A program made the translations under genes and the position numbers. Source: Sediminibacterium sp. UBA657 (GTDB lineage: Bacteria > Bacteroidota > Bacteroidia > Chitinophagales > Chitinophagaceae). Taken from it: DNA of 64,000 nt. Where the stretch lies: positions 30,596-94,595 of the forward strand of contig DBOB01000025.1 of assembly GCA_002299885.1 (NCBI GenBank), written 5' to 3'. Shown here in pieces: positions 36,420 to 44,333 of this stretch. Position 1 is the first letter of the stretch. The number at the start of each line of letters is the position of its first letter. The notes beneath the pieces were generated by a model. It did no database searches. It had not been told where the DNA came from and was given only the letters and a program-made list of their open reading frames with translations.

Positions 36420-37826
36420 GTGCAGGAAAATAATTCTAATCATTCAAACAATCAATTACAACCTAAATTAGGTCTGAGAGCGGCAAGCTTTTTAGTGATC
36501 AGTGTAATCATAGGTTCGGGGGTGTTTAAAAAAATTGCTCCAATGGCGCAGGAACTAGGAACGCCTTGGTTGATTTTACTTTGTTGGTTGATTGCCGGAA
36601 TTGTAAGTCTTGCAGGTGCATTGTGTACAGCCGAACTTGTAAGTATGTATCCAAATTCTGGCGGCGAATACAATTATTTTCAAAAAATTTACGGACGATT
36701 TTTTTCTTTCTTATATGGATGGGCAAGTTTTGCTGTCATTAAGACGGCAGCCATTAGTGCTTTGGCCTATATTTTTGCGCAGTCTTTAAATAGTTTATTT
36801 CCATTGCCTGTTTTGGATTCAGATGCAACTTTTTTAGGACTGCATTTATTTGAAAACTTATCCATTAAACTATTGGCTGCATTATTGATATTTTTATTGA
36901 CCTTATTGAATTATAGAGGAGTACAATTTGCAGAAAAGTTAAGTAGCGTATTGACCTATGCTATGCTAGCTGCCATTGCATTTTTTTTAGTGGTTGGATT
37001 TGGTTCAGATAAAGGGAGCATAAGCCATCTAACAACTCCAGCAATTGGGTTTAGTGCAGACTTGAATGGATGGACATTAATGAAGGCGCTATTTTTAGCA
37101 AGCTTAGGTGCATTTTGGGGCTACGATGGCTGGAATAATATTGCATTTATTGGGGAGGAGATTAAAAATCCAAAACGCAATCTTCCTCTAGCTTTAGGAT
37201 TAGGTACACTAGGTGTGATGGCAGTATATGTGATGATTAACTTTGTTTTTTTATATGTCATGCCCATTGACTTTTTCATTCAATTGAATGCGACACCTAA
37301 TAAAATTGCAGCAGTAGAAGTGGCAGGCCAACTAAGTGGAACAGTTGGTATGGTGCTTGTGGCATCTTTGATCTTAGTGACCACTATGAACTCTACCAAT
37401 AGTAGTATTTTAATGTCTGCTCGTATGTTGTATGCCATGTCAAGAGATAAGACCTTTTTTAAACAAGCAGCATCGGTGCATCCAACATACAATACGCCCG
37501 ACAAGGCTTTGTTTATTCAAGCAATATGGGCGATACTCTTATTGTTCTCTGGGAGTTTTGATCAATTAACAGATATGCTTGTATTCGCAGCATTTCTTTT
37601 TTATGCAGCCACTGCAGTTGGACTCCTTTATTTAAGAATCAAACTGCCGCGGGCAGAAAGAACTTATAAGGTCATTGGCTATCCAGTAGTGCCAATTTTG
37701 TTTTTATTATTTTGTATCAGCATTTGTGTGATGACATTGATCAACCAGCCCTATGAAGCTATGATGGGCATGGTGTTAATAGCCTCTGGTTTGCCAGTTT
37801 ATTGGTGGTTGGGTAAAGAAAAATAA
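36420..37826 (+). CDS. APC-superfamily amino acid permease (LAT/SteT-like)
   Basis: The 468-residue protein has about 12 membrane helices, with VIIGSGVFKKIAPMAQ in helix 1, ELVSMYPNSGGEYNYF after helix 2, and FWGYDGWNNIAFIGEEIKNPKRNLP in the helix 6-7 region. This matches the serine/threonine exchanger or LAT-like branch. It starts with GTG 9 bases after the epimerase gene, so it is in that operon and likely imports the amino acid or dipeptide product. Its last 28 bases overlap the convergent LysR gene. Confidence 0.9.
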   Translation: MQENNSNHSNNQLQPKLGLRAASFLVISVIIGSGVFKKIAPMAQELGTPWLILLCWLIAGIVSLAGALCTAELVSMYPNSGGEYNYFQKIYGRFFSFLYGWASFAVIKTAAISALAYIFAQSLNSLFPLPVLDSDATFLGLHLFENLSIKLLAALLIFLLTLLNYRGVQFAEKLSSVLTYAMLAAIAFFLVVGFGSDKGSISHLTTPAIGFSADLNGWTLMKALFLASLGAFWGYDGWNNIAFIGEEIKNPKRNLPLALGLGTLGVMAVYVMINFVFLYVMPIDFFIQLNATPNKIAAVEVAGQLSGTVGMVLVASLILVTTMNSTNSSILMSARMLYAMSRDKTFFKQAASVHPTYNTPDKALFIQAIWAILLLFSGSFDQLTDMLVFAAFLFYAATAVGLLYLRIKLPRAERTYKVIGYPVVPILFLLFCISICVMTLINQPYEAMMGMVLIASGLPVYWWLGKEK

Positions 37827-38716
37827 TTTTTAGTAATATTTTCTTTTTCTTTTTCAAGATACTGAAGGTATGACTCTGCAATTGGAGACAATCTTTTTTC
37901 TTTGAGCCAAATTAGTCGCCAAGTAGTTTGAATAGGAAGTCCTTTCATTGGAATAATCTTAAGTAAGCCATTTTCAATTTCATTTCTTATACCAATTAAT
38001 GGCATAATAGATAAGCCGAGTCCCGCGATCACTGACTGCTTTACTGCTTCATTTGAAGTTAATTCAATCTTCTTTTTTATTTTAATTTTATTTTTTGCAA
38101 TAAAATTTTCCATGACTAGTCTTGTTCTAGAACCCTCTTCTCTAAATAAGAACGTACTATCCGATATTGTTTTATCTCCAGTTAATGGAGTACTACTTGA
38201 ACTATTACCAACTAGAAATAGTTCATTATTAATTAAATCAAAATGTTCAAATTTTATATTATCTGGATCATGAGAAATCAATGCAAAATCTATTTCATAT
38301 TGCAATAAGCTACTAAGTACCTTACTATAATTTGTTACATCCATTGTTAAATCAACGCCACTGTTTTGTTTTAAGTAGTCTCCTAAAAAATAAGGCATGA
38401 TATATTTACCAGTAGATACGATAGCTATCTTAAGGTGTCCTGCTAATTTGTTTTTATAATTTTGCGATTTATAATTGATATTATCAATTTCGTTGATAAT
38501 ACTTTCTGCTGCAATTGCAATTTCTCTTCCTAAACCTGTAACCTGAATTTTTTTGTTGATGATTTCGATCAAAGGATAATCAAATTGATCCTGAAAATTC
38601 TTTAATTGAATCGAAATCGCAGGCTGCGTTAAATTTAATTTTTCAGCAGTCTTTGTGATACTCAAAGTTTCAGTGACTTTTAAATAAATCCTTAATTGAT
38701 GTAGTGTATAGTTCAT
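37799..38716 (-). CDS. LysR-family transcriptional regulator
   Basis: The 305-residue protein has the N-terminal winged helix MNYTLHQLRIYLKVTETLSITKTAEKLNLTQPAISIQLKNFQ and a type 2 periplasmic-binding-like effector domain with LKIAIVSTGKYIMPYFLGDY and GLGLSIMPLIGI. LysR proteins often control nearby or divergent genes. The convergent D-amino-acid cluster and the divergent 38846 gene are candidates. A 9-bp inverted repeat at 38743-38764 lies just upstream of its own -7 box, as expected for autoregulation. Confidence 0.93.
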   Translation of the reverse strand: MNYTLHQLRIYLKVTETLSITKTAEKLNLTQPAISIQLKNFQDQFDYPLIEIINKKIQVTGLGREIAIAAESIINEIDNINYKSQNYKNKLAGHLKIAIVSTGKYIMPYFLGDYLKQNSGVDLTMDVTNYSKVLSSLLQYEIDFALISHDPDNIKFEHFDLINNELFLVGNSSSSTPLTGDKTISDSTFLFREEGSRTRLVMENFIAKNKIKIKKKIELTSNEAVKQSVIAGLGLSIMPLIGIRNEIENGLLKIIPMKGLPIQTTWRLIWLKEKRLSPIAESYLQYLEKEKENITKNYFSLPNHQ

Positions 38717-38731
38717 AAAATAGATTTATAT

Positions 38732-38739
38732 CAAATATA
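38732..38739 (-). promoter_or_regulatory. -7 promoter box TATATTTG for the LysR gene
   Basis: Minus-strand TATATTTG matches TAnnTTTG and ends 15 bases before the ATG at 38716. Confidence 0.55.
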
Positions 38740-38742
38740 ATA

Positions 38743-38764
38743 AAGATAAATAAACATTTATCTT
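38743..38764. promoter_or_regulatory. Inverted repeat AAGATAAAT-AAAC-ATTTATCTT, likely LysR operator
   Basis: A perfect 9-bp inverted repeat with a 4-base spacer lies immediately upstream of the LysR -7 box and in the divergent gap to the 38846 gene. LysR proteins bind AT-rich dyads in this position. It is AT-only apart from the G/C pair, so chance cannot be dismissed. Confidence 0.45.
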
Positions 38765-38845
38765 AAAATTAAGTCAATTTTGTTGTTATAAGCAAAAAAA
38801 ACAAAGTATTTTTTATGAAAACCCCTCTATTTATATAAAGTTATT

Positions 38846-39130
38846 ATGAAAAAAGTATACTCCGTTGATTTAATTAATAGTTTTTTTTCAAAACAAGAAG
38901 CAAATGAATTGATACTTGGCTTGATGAATTATAAAATCGAATTGCATTCTAATAAAATGTTCTCCTCGCAAGTAAAATATGGTGTAGAAGACGAGGAATC
39001 AAAGTATAGGCTGGATTGTCTAACAAAGTCCCGTGATCAATTAAAAGAGTTTTTAATGGAATCCGAAGACACGCATTTCAAACTTACAGCAGAAATTAAA
39101 ATAGAGCCTAAGTCAAAAAACCATAGCTAA
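38846..39130 (+). CDS. Small protein of unknown function
   Basis: The 94-residue product is charged and soluble, with no signal peptide, no membrane segment and one Cys. It reads as helix (SVDLINSFFSKQEANELILGLMNYKIEL), strand (HSNKMFSSQVKYGV), helix (KYRLDCLTKSRDQLKEFL), strand (HFKLTAEIKIEP). I do not recognise a family. It precedes the Sua5-type gene by 7 bases and is probably cotranscribed with it. Confidence 0.7.
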   Translation: MKKVYSVDLINSFFSKQEANELILGLMNYKIELHSNKMFSSQVKYGVEDEESKYRLDCLTKSRDQLKEFLMESEDTHFKLTAEIKIEPKSKNHS

Positions 39131-39137
39131 GGCAACA

Positions 39138-40091
39138 ATGATTACAAGTAATATATCAATTGCAGTGAATGCACTTAATCAAGGAGAGCTTGTTGCTATA
39201 CCTACCGAAACGGTGTATGGCCTAGCTGGGAGTGCATTCAATGAGCAGGCTATTCAAAAAATATTTCAATTAAAAAATAGACCTACTTGTAATCCTCTGA
39301 TACTTCATACCCATTGTATTTCTGAGGTTTCTAAATTTGTGAAAGAAATTCCTCCAAATGCAATGAAATTGGCAGAGGCTTTTTGGCCAGGACCTTTGAC
39401 TTTACTTTTGCCAAAAAAATCGATCATCCCACATAGTGTGACTTCTGGTAGTCATTTGGTAGCTGTACGAATCCCTAATCATACAGTGACTTTATCATTA
39501 TTAAAACAATTGGAATTTCCATTGGTAGCCCCAAGTGCCAATCCATACACAAGAATTAGTCCAACGAATTCAAAAATGGTATATGATTATTTTGGAGATG
39601 CATTACCATGCATATTGGAAGGGGATATTTGTTCAAAAGGGATAGAGTCCACCATTGTTGGGTTTCATGAAAACACTCCGATTATTTATAGACAAGGCGC
39701 CATTAGTATAGATGCAATAGAATTTATTGCAGGTAAGTCAAAGGTGCAGGCTACAAAAAAAGAGAAAGTGACAACCCCAGGTATGTATCCAATGCATTAT
39801 GCTCCAAAGACAAAGTTTTGTATAGTTGATAGTGTACTAGACTTTATTTATGAAAATCGAGATATTAAGATTGGCGCGCTTACACTTGGTAAATTAGAAG
39901 TCAATCTGCCAAACACGACTAATATCAATCTATCTATAGCTGCCGATTTAGAAGAGGCTAGCACCAATTTATATAAGTCCATGTATGAATTAGACGGCAT
40001 GGAGTTAGACTGCATCATCATTGAGCAGTTCCCTGAAATTGGTATTGGAAAATCCTTGAACGACAGGATTCTACGTGCAAGTTTTAGGTAA
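39138..40091 (+). CDS. L-threonylcarbamoyladenylate synthase (Sua5/YrdC type)
   Basis: The 317-residue enzyme has a YrdC domain (to about residue 205) with IPTETVYGLAGSAF, KIFQLKNRPTCNPLILH, WPGPLTLLLPK and VAPSANPYTRISPT, and the shorter Sua5 C-terminal domain starting after PGMYPMHYAPKT. It makes threonylcarbamoyl-AMP from threonine, bicarbonate and ATP, the first step to t6A37 in tRNAs reading ANN codons. The two-domain length is the Sua5 form rather than the short TsaC form. Confidence 0.94.
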   Translation: MITSNISIAVNALNQGELVAIPTETVYGLAGSAFNEQAIQKIFQLKNRPTCNPLILHTHCISEVSKFVKEIPPNAMKLAEAFWPGPLTLLLPKKSIIPHSVTSGSHLVAVRIPNHTVTLSLLKQLEFPLVAPSANPYTRISPTNSKMVYDYFGDALPCILEGDICSKGIESTIVGFHENTPIIYRQGAISIDAIEFIAGKSKVQATKKEKVTTPGMYPMHYAPKTKFCIVDSVLDFIYENRDIKIGALTLGKLEVNLPNTTNINLSIAADLEEASTNLYKSMYELDGMELDCIIIEQFPEIGIGKSLNDRILRASFR

Positions 40092-40117
40092 AATTTGAAT
40101 TATTAATATATTTAAGG

Positions 40118-40143
40118 CATTTAAATATAAATATATTTAAATG
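40118..40143. other. 11-bp AT-rich inverted repeat downstream of the Sua5 gene
   Basis: CATTTAAATAT (40118-40128) pairs perfectly with ATATTTAAATG (40133-40143) over a 4-base loop, 26 bases after the stop. It may end the Sua5 transcript although no strong T run follows. The 199-base gap to the AraC-type gene otherwise holds only AT-rich sequence and the direct repeat at 40191-40219. Confidence 0.4.
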
Positions 40144-40190
40144 TGTATTTAATTATAAATGAGTGTTATATAAATAAAGACAACAAGTTT

Positions 40191-40219
40191 TAGGCTATTA
40201 CTTCTGCCAGTAGGCTATT
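40191..40219. promoter_or_regulatory. Direct repeat TAGGCTATT, 20-bp period, upstream of the AraC-type gene
   Basis: TAGGCTATT occurs at 40191-40199 and 40211-40219, two helical turns apart, about 70 bases before the AraC-type start. AraC-family dimers bind direct repeats on one face of the DNA at this kind of spacing. Each copy holds the most GC-rich bases in an otherwise AT-rich gap. Role is inference. Confidence 0.45.
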
Positions 40220-40290
40220 TTCAATATTTTACATCATATAATGATTAAAATAGGGTCGTTATATATTAATATTTAGTTTAATATAATTCC

Positions 40291-41388
40291 ATGAATTTAG
40301 CTTCTATCTCTCTAATTCAGTCTTCCTACTTCTTTATATTCCTTTTTTCCATCATCGTGTTATTCGATGTCCTCATTCGATTTACATCCCCCATTAAACT
40401 AAAAATCTTCTTCTTATTATTTGTGCTTGCTATTGTTGTTAGTTCCTTTTGTTTATTTATAAGGTCTGTGCCAGATCAGTTAATTCTAATTAGAATGATT
40501 TGTCCAATGATTATTGGAACTTCGTTGGTTCAAATATTTACTAATTTATATTTTGTCCAACACAAAAAGATAGCCAATATTTATTTGATTTCTGCTTATG
40601 CGATTTATATTTATTTGATCATTTATGTACAAATAGTAGGATATGAAAATGTATTTCTAAATTTTAATAGCATCAGCAGTTCGCCTTCTCAAGTAGCTAA
40701 GAGTATTAATTTGCCTCTGTATCTTGATTTTTTTATCCATGTAGATTTTATTTTCTTTAATCTATTTTGCCTTTATTACATCTATAATATTTTATTCAAA
40801 TTTTCATTTAAGAACATTTATTTTAAGAAAATTCAAGTCTGGACCTTTTGTTTTTTTATGGTGATTTTTTCGCAATTAATTTTAATTGCCCTTTCTACTA
40901 TTTTTAAATTCCCTAATGAGTTTAATACGTATATCCGAATTATAATGGGTTTAACCTTACTATTAATTATTTTATACAGACCTAGTTTTATCAATAAAAA
41001 TGGGTCTAAAATATCCTTTGGCTTTTTATTTAACCGAAACGACTTTAGTTCCGATATAAAAGAGGTAGATTTTAATTTTCAATTTTTTACAAACTTCTAT
41101 TATAAGAGTAAGACTGCAAATATTGAAGAATTTTCTAATATCATGGGAGTCAGTAAAGAGGTTATGTTTAATTATATCTACTTCACTTACTCAATGAGTT
41201 TTGATGAATTAATTAATAAGTCAAGGGTAGAATACTTTGTTGAAATCATTAAGGACGCCAAATTTAAAAATTATACTGTAGAGGCATTGGCCCTGGAAGT
41301 AGGATTTAGTTCCAGACAGCGTTTTTATCAGCCATTTAAGAAATACCACGGCGGTAATCCTTCCGATCTGATTGATATCTTAAATTAG
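40291..41388 (+). CDS. Membrane-embedded AraC-family regulator
   Basis: The 365-residue protein has six or seven hydrophobic helices in its first 235 residues, such as FFIFLFSIIVLFDVLIRF and VWTFCFFMVIFSQLILIAL. A linker and a C-terminal AraC helix-turn-helix follow (about 260-365), ending with TVEALALEVGFSSRQRFYQPFKKYHGGNPSDLI, where the second HTH is well kept. Such one-component sensors are common in Bacteroidota and read a membrane or envelope signal. It lies upstream of the fibre operon on the same strand, and the next gene is a shorter paralogue of its HTH half, so it is the best candidate regulator of that operon. Confidence 0.85.
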   Translation: MNLASISLIQSSYFFIFLFSIIVLFDVLIRFTSPIKLKIFFLLFVLAIVVSSFCLFIRSVPDQLILIRMICPMIIGTSLVQIFTNLYFVQHKKIANIYLISAYAIYIYLIIYVQIVGYENVFLNFNSISSSPSQVAKSINLPLYLDFFIHVDFIFFNLFCLYYIYNILFKFSFKNIYFKKIQVWTFCFFMVIFSQLILIALSTIFKFPNEFNTYIRIIMGLTLLLIILYRPSFINKNGSKISFGFLFNRNDFSSDIKEVDFNFQFFTNFYYKSKTANIEEFSNIMGVSKEVMFNYIYFTYSMSFDELINKSRVEYFVEIIKDAKFKNYTVEALALEVGFSSRQRFYQPFKKYHGGNPSDLIDILN

Positions 41389-41406
41389 TAAGTCATTGAA
41401 AATCAG

Positions 41407-41425
41407 TGTCATTTAAAACATGACA
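41407..41425. promoter_or_regulatory. Inverted repeat TGTCAT-N7-ATGACA in the promoter region of the fibre operon
   Basis: TGTCAT at 41407-41412 and ATGACA at 41420-41425 form a perfect dyad in the 137-base gap before the first operon gene, and a third ATGACA lies at 41447-41452. This looks like a regulator site. Which protein binds is unknown. Confidence 0.45.
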
Positions 41426-41505
41426 GCTGTAATTTTTATCAAAACAATGACATTTTGCATTGATACATAGGTAATTTGCTATCCCACTTTGTTTTTCCAA
41501 TTTTT

Positions 41506-41527
41506 ATGATCCAAAACACTGGATCAT
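41506..41527 (+). promoter_or_regulatory. Inverted repeat ATGATCC-N8-GGATCAT overlapping a start codon
   Basis: The right arm (41521-41527) contains the first two bases of the ATG at 41526. A 7-bp RNA hairpin would hide that start codon; as DNA, the dyad could be an operator right at the start. Both are inference from the perfect symmetry. Confidence 0.45.
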
Positions 41528-41888
41528 GTCTTTATTAAATTTTTTCAAGGAATTTGTTTCTAGTCATCGCCAAAACGATCCTACTAGTAAAATTGTATTT
41601 GATCATTACTTTTTTGACTCAAAATACTATTTACAACCCACTGCCTCATCTGAGGATTTTGCACCTGTCTTAAATATTGAAGGCGAAATACTAGATAAAA
41701 TTACCATGTCCTATTATGGACTTTCATTTATTGAACTGATCAATGAAAACAGGTATCAACATTTCATGCAAGAGTTGAAGCGCCCATTTAATGAGAATTT
41801 AACGATTGAATCCTTAATTAAGCTGTCTGGGTTTGATAACAATGAAAGTTTTGTGAAATACGCAAAAGAAAAGCAGCAAAACGCTTAA
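41526..41888 (+). CDS. Stand-alone truncated AraC-like HTH protein
   Basis: The 120-residue product aligns by eye with the C-terminal half of the regulator at 40291: both have a FxxFYY/FFDSK-like start, the GLSFIELINENRYQHFMQEL versus MSFDELINKSRVEYFVEII segment, and a following TIESLIKLSGFDNNESFVKY versus TVEALALEVGFSSRQRFYQPF. It lacks the membrane part and stops just after the second HTH helix. It may be a DNA-binding modulator of its larger paralogue, or a decaying duplicate. It heads a run of ten closely spaced genes (28 bases to the GldL-like gene). Confidence 0.7.
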   Translation: MSLLNFFKEFVSSHRQNDPTSKIVFDHYFFDSKYYLQPTASSEDFAPVLNIEGEILDKITMSYYGLSFIELINENRYQHFMQELKRPFNENLTIESLIKLSGFDNNESFVKYAKEKQQNA

Positions 41889-41916
41889 ACAATATAAATA
41901 TTTAAATAATACGATA

Positions 41917-42933
41917 ATGTCAAAGACAAAAAAACTAGATATTTTCAACCTCTTTTATAGCGGTGCAGCTGTAGTCATTCTTATTGGTGTAATTGCCAAA
42001 TTATTAGAGTGGCCTGCCCAAGATTTACTGATAACTGGAGGATTGGCTATTGAAGCAGTTGTATTTGGTGTTTCTGCAATAAAGTTTGTAGAAGTTAAGA
42101 AAGACGATCAGGTTGCAACTGAAGCTACTTTGTCAAAAGTTGCTGATGGGTTAGGGAATATTACTGGAAATTCTACTGGAGTTGGTGGATCGGGTTTCTC
42201 AAGTAATTATGATTATGTACAAACTGATAAAATTAACAGACAAAATAATGTAGTATTAAACTTACCTCCTAATAATTACAATATTGACAATAATTCTCCC
42301 ACAAATGCAAGTCGTTCTAATTGGCAGCAAGAACAATTAGATATACAAAGGCTAGAGCAATTAATTCAGAATATCGATTATACGAATGAAAACGAATTAA
42401 GTTCACTGATTACTCTATTACAATCACAGTCTGATGAATTGAAATCAAGGCTTTGGTCTAGGTTTAAAAAAATTAAATATAACCTTGCTACAAATTCTGG
42501 ATATGTTTATTTAAGGTTGCTTGTTCAGTCTACAATCTCTTTTAACAATACAAGTTTTGGTGCTCAAATTTTTAATAAATTAATTGAATTTCAAGTTTCT
42601 GAATCCAAGTTTATTGTATTAAACGATGTTATAAATTTTAGTGCAGAAACAATCTATTTTGGTCCACAAAACGAATACAGTATTTATTTAAGTGAATTGT
42701 TTTTAAATGGCGAATTAGAAAATTTGGGTTACATCAATTCAGTTATTGATAAGTTAGTTTCAGATAATGTTGCACCTAAATATAAGCTAATCCAATTATT
42801 TAATTTAACTGAACAAAATTCAAAAAAAGAAGTATTTGATAAGTTAAATTATCAGTTTACTAAAACAAATACAAAACCGAATCGGGCTCAATTGTTATTT
42901 GTTTTATTATATAATCAATATTCAAATTTATAA
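41917..42933 (+). CDS. GldL-like motor protein with a novel C-terminal domain
   Basis: The 338-residue protein has two transmembrane helices at its start (about 10-30 and 36-56) that match GldL/PorL: GAAVVILIGVIAKLLEW and GGLAIEAVVFGVSAIKF. By eye, Lys28 and Glu46 line up with the GldL lysine and glutamate that, in published work on Flavobacterium johnsoniae, form the proton pathway. The remainder (about 70-338) is soluble, Asn/Gln-rich with helical stretches, and not the normal GldL tail. GldL pentamers around a GldM dimer power type IX secretion and gliding. The next gene is GldM-like, 12 bases on, which supports the call. Confidence 0.75.
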   Translation: MSKTKKLDIFNLFYSGAAVVILIGVIAKLLEWPAQDLLITGGLAIEAVVFGVSAIKFVEVKKDDQVATEATLSKVADGLGNITGNSTGVGGSGFSSNYDYVQTDKINRQNNVVLNLPPNNYNIDNNSPTNASRSNWQQEQLDIQRLEQLIQNIDYTNENELSSLITLLQSQSDELKSRLWSRFKKIKYNLATNSGYVYLRLLVQSTISFNNTSFGAQIFNKLIEFQVSESKFIVLNDVINFSAETIYFGPQNEYSIYLSELFLNGELENLGYINSVIDKLVSDNVAPKYKLIQLFNLTEQNSKKEVFDKLNYQFTKTNTKPNRAQLLFVLLYNQYSNL

Positions 42934-42945
42934 ATTTAGTACTTT

Positions 42946-44316
42946 ATGGCGGAAGGTCAAGTTGACGTCAAAAGATACCAGATTATAAGTCTTTTGTACA
43001 TTGTATTTATTTGTTTCTCAGTAATTAATATCAAAATATCGGTATTAGATTCTAATATCTATACTATAAAGTCATTGCAGTCGCTTGATAAAGAAGAGCT
43101 TAAAAAAGTTGATATTAGTAATAAGATTATTGAGGACAATTATGATACTTTAATCAAGAGTCCAAAAGCGAATTCATATTTAAAGATTAGAACAAGATTA
43201 AATACAAGTAGTAAAATTGTTTATGATGTTTTAAAGCACGTGGATGATGAGTTTGCAAAAAATAATACAACGCTTTTAAAACAGTTTAATGGACGAAATT
43301 TAATTGAAGAAATTCTAAAAGATGATAAGGGCATAAAAATTTTAGAAAAGGAGTTGTTTGAGTTATCTGATTTTATAAAAAAATCGCCATATAAGATTAA
43401 TACATCCCTTGATTCATTGATTCCCATACAAAAAATAGTAACAACTATTAAAGGCAAGGATGAAAAGTGGGATTATTACTTATTCTTCCATAAGCCTTCC
43501 GCAATAAGTTATATGCAATTAGAACGCATTAAATTATTAATTACTAAAACGCAGTTACTTTATCAGGAAGCTGCTCTAGCAGAGATTGGGTATCAGCCAA
43601 CTTATTTTTCTCAATTTAATCCTAAGTTATATGTTCTAAAGGCTAACATTAAAGAATACAAAGAAGAGGATATAGTTAAACCCGGACAAAAAGTAATCAG
43701 TGTTAATGATGAAGTGTTTGATGATTTATTTAAAAAGATTTTGGCATCTCTTCATACGGAAAACATCTTTGTTGGTTTGAATAATACTCTGCTTAGTGAT
43801 TTTTCTTTTATGATGGGGAAAGATTTCGAAGTTGATATTTTACCTAAAGTGAATATCATAAAAGCAAATAATAATTATAAAGTGGTTTTCAAAAAGACAG
43901 GAGAGTATATGCTTCGCTTTTATGATCTAAGAAAGGGTAAAAAGGTACTTTTTGAGAAGAAGATTATGGTCAATCCTATACCAGATCCAATTGTAAAAGT
44001 TAGAGGGGATAATTTAAGTAACTATTCTATATCTGTAAAAGATTTATTAAGCGCAGAGCGTTTGGAGGCCAAATTAGAGATTAATAATTTAAATTTTTTC
44101 CCAGGCCGTATCAATAGTTTCAAAGTGATACGTATACATAATGGCAAAGAGGAAGAGTCTGTAAATAATTATGGGGAGTTATTTCAATCACCTACTCAAA
44201 AGGTACTTGGTGCGCTCAAGAAAAATGATTTTTTAATTTTTGATAATGTCAATATGTCTTTAGTGGACGGATCAACTAGAACATCAGCACCTATCATTTA
44301 TAAAATAACTGACTAA
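42946..44316 (+). CDS. GldM-like motor/periplasmic shaft protein
   Basis: The 456-residue protein has a short cytoplasmic start, one transmembrane helix (about 13-33, IISLLYIVFICFSVINI), and a long periplasmic part. The start resembles GldM (PRQKMINMMYLVLTA in typical members): Arg10 here falls where the conserved Arg of GldM sits, and a Tyr follows eight residues later. The helical first section (EELKKVDISNKIIEDN on) and later beta domains (KVNIIKANNNYKVVFKKTGEYMLRFYD) agree with GldM D1-D4 architecture. It is a little shorter than typical GldM (about 515). It should rotate with the motor and reach towards the outer membrane. Confidence 0.72.
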   Translation: MAEGQVDVKRYQIISLLYIVFICFSVINIKISVLDSNIYTIKSLQSLDKEELKKVDISNKIIEDNYDTLIKSPKANSYLKIRTRLNTSSKIVYDVLKHVDDEFAKNNTTLLKQFNGRNLIEEILKDDKGIKILEKELFELSDFIKKSPYKINTSLDSLIPIQKIVTTIKGKDEKWDYYLFFHKPSAISYMQLERIKLLITKTQLLYQEAALAEIGYQPTYFSQFNPKLYVLKANIKEYKEEDIVKPGQKVISVNDEVFDDLFKKILASLHTENIFVGLNNTLLSDFSFMMGKDFEVDILPKVNIIKANNNYKVVFKKTGEYMLRFYDLRKGKKVLFEKKIMVNPIPDPIVKVRGDNLSNYSISVKDLLSAERLEAKLEINNLNFFPGRINSFKVIRIHNGKEEESVNNYGELFQSPTQKVLGALKKNDFLIFDNVNMSLVDGSTRTSAPIIYKITD

Positions 44317-44333
44317 ATAATAGAGTTAAAATA

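Noticed and set aside
41526..41888. The short HTH gene as a plain pseudogene fragment
   Set aside because: It has a normal start and stop, no internal stops, sits at regular spacing with the next gene, and has symmetric elements at its start. Decay remains possible but is not shown.
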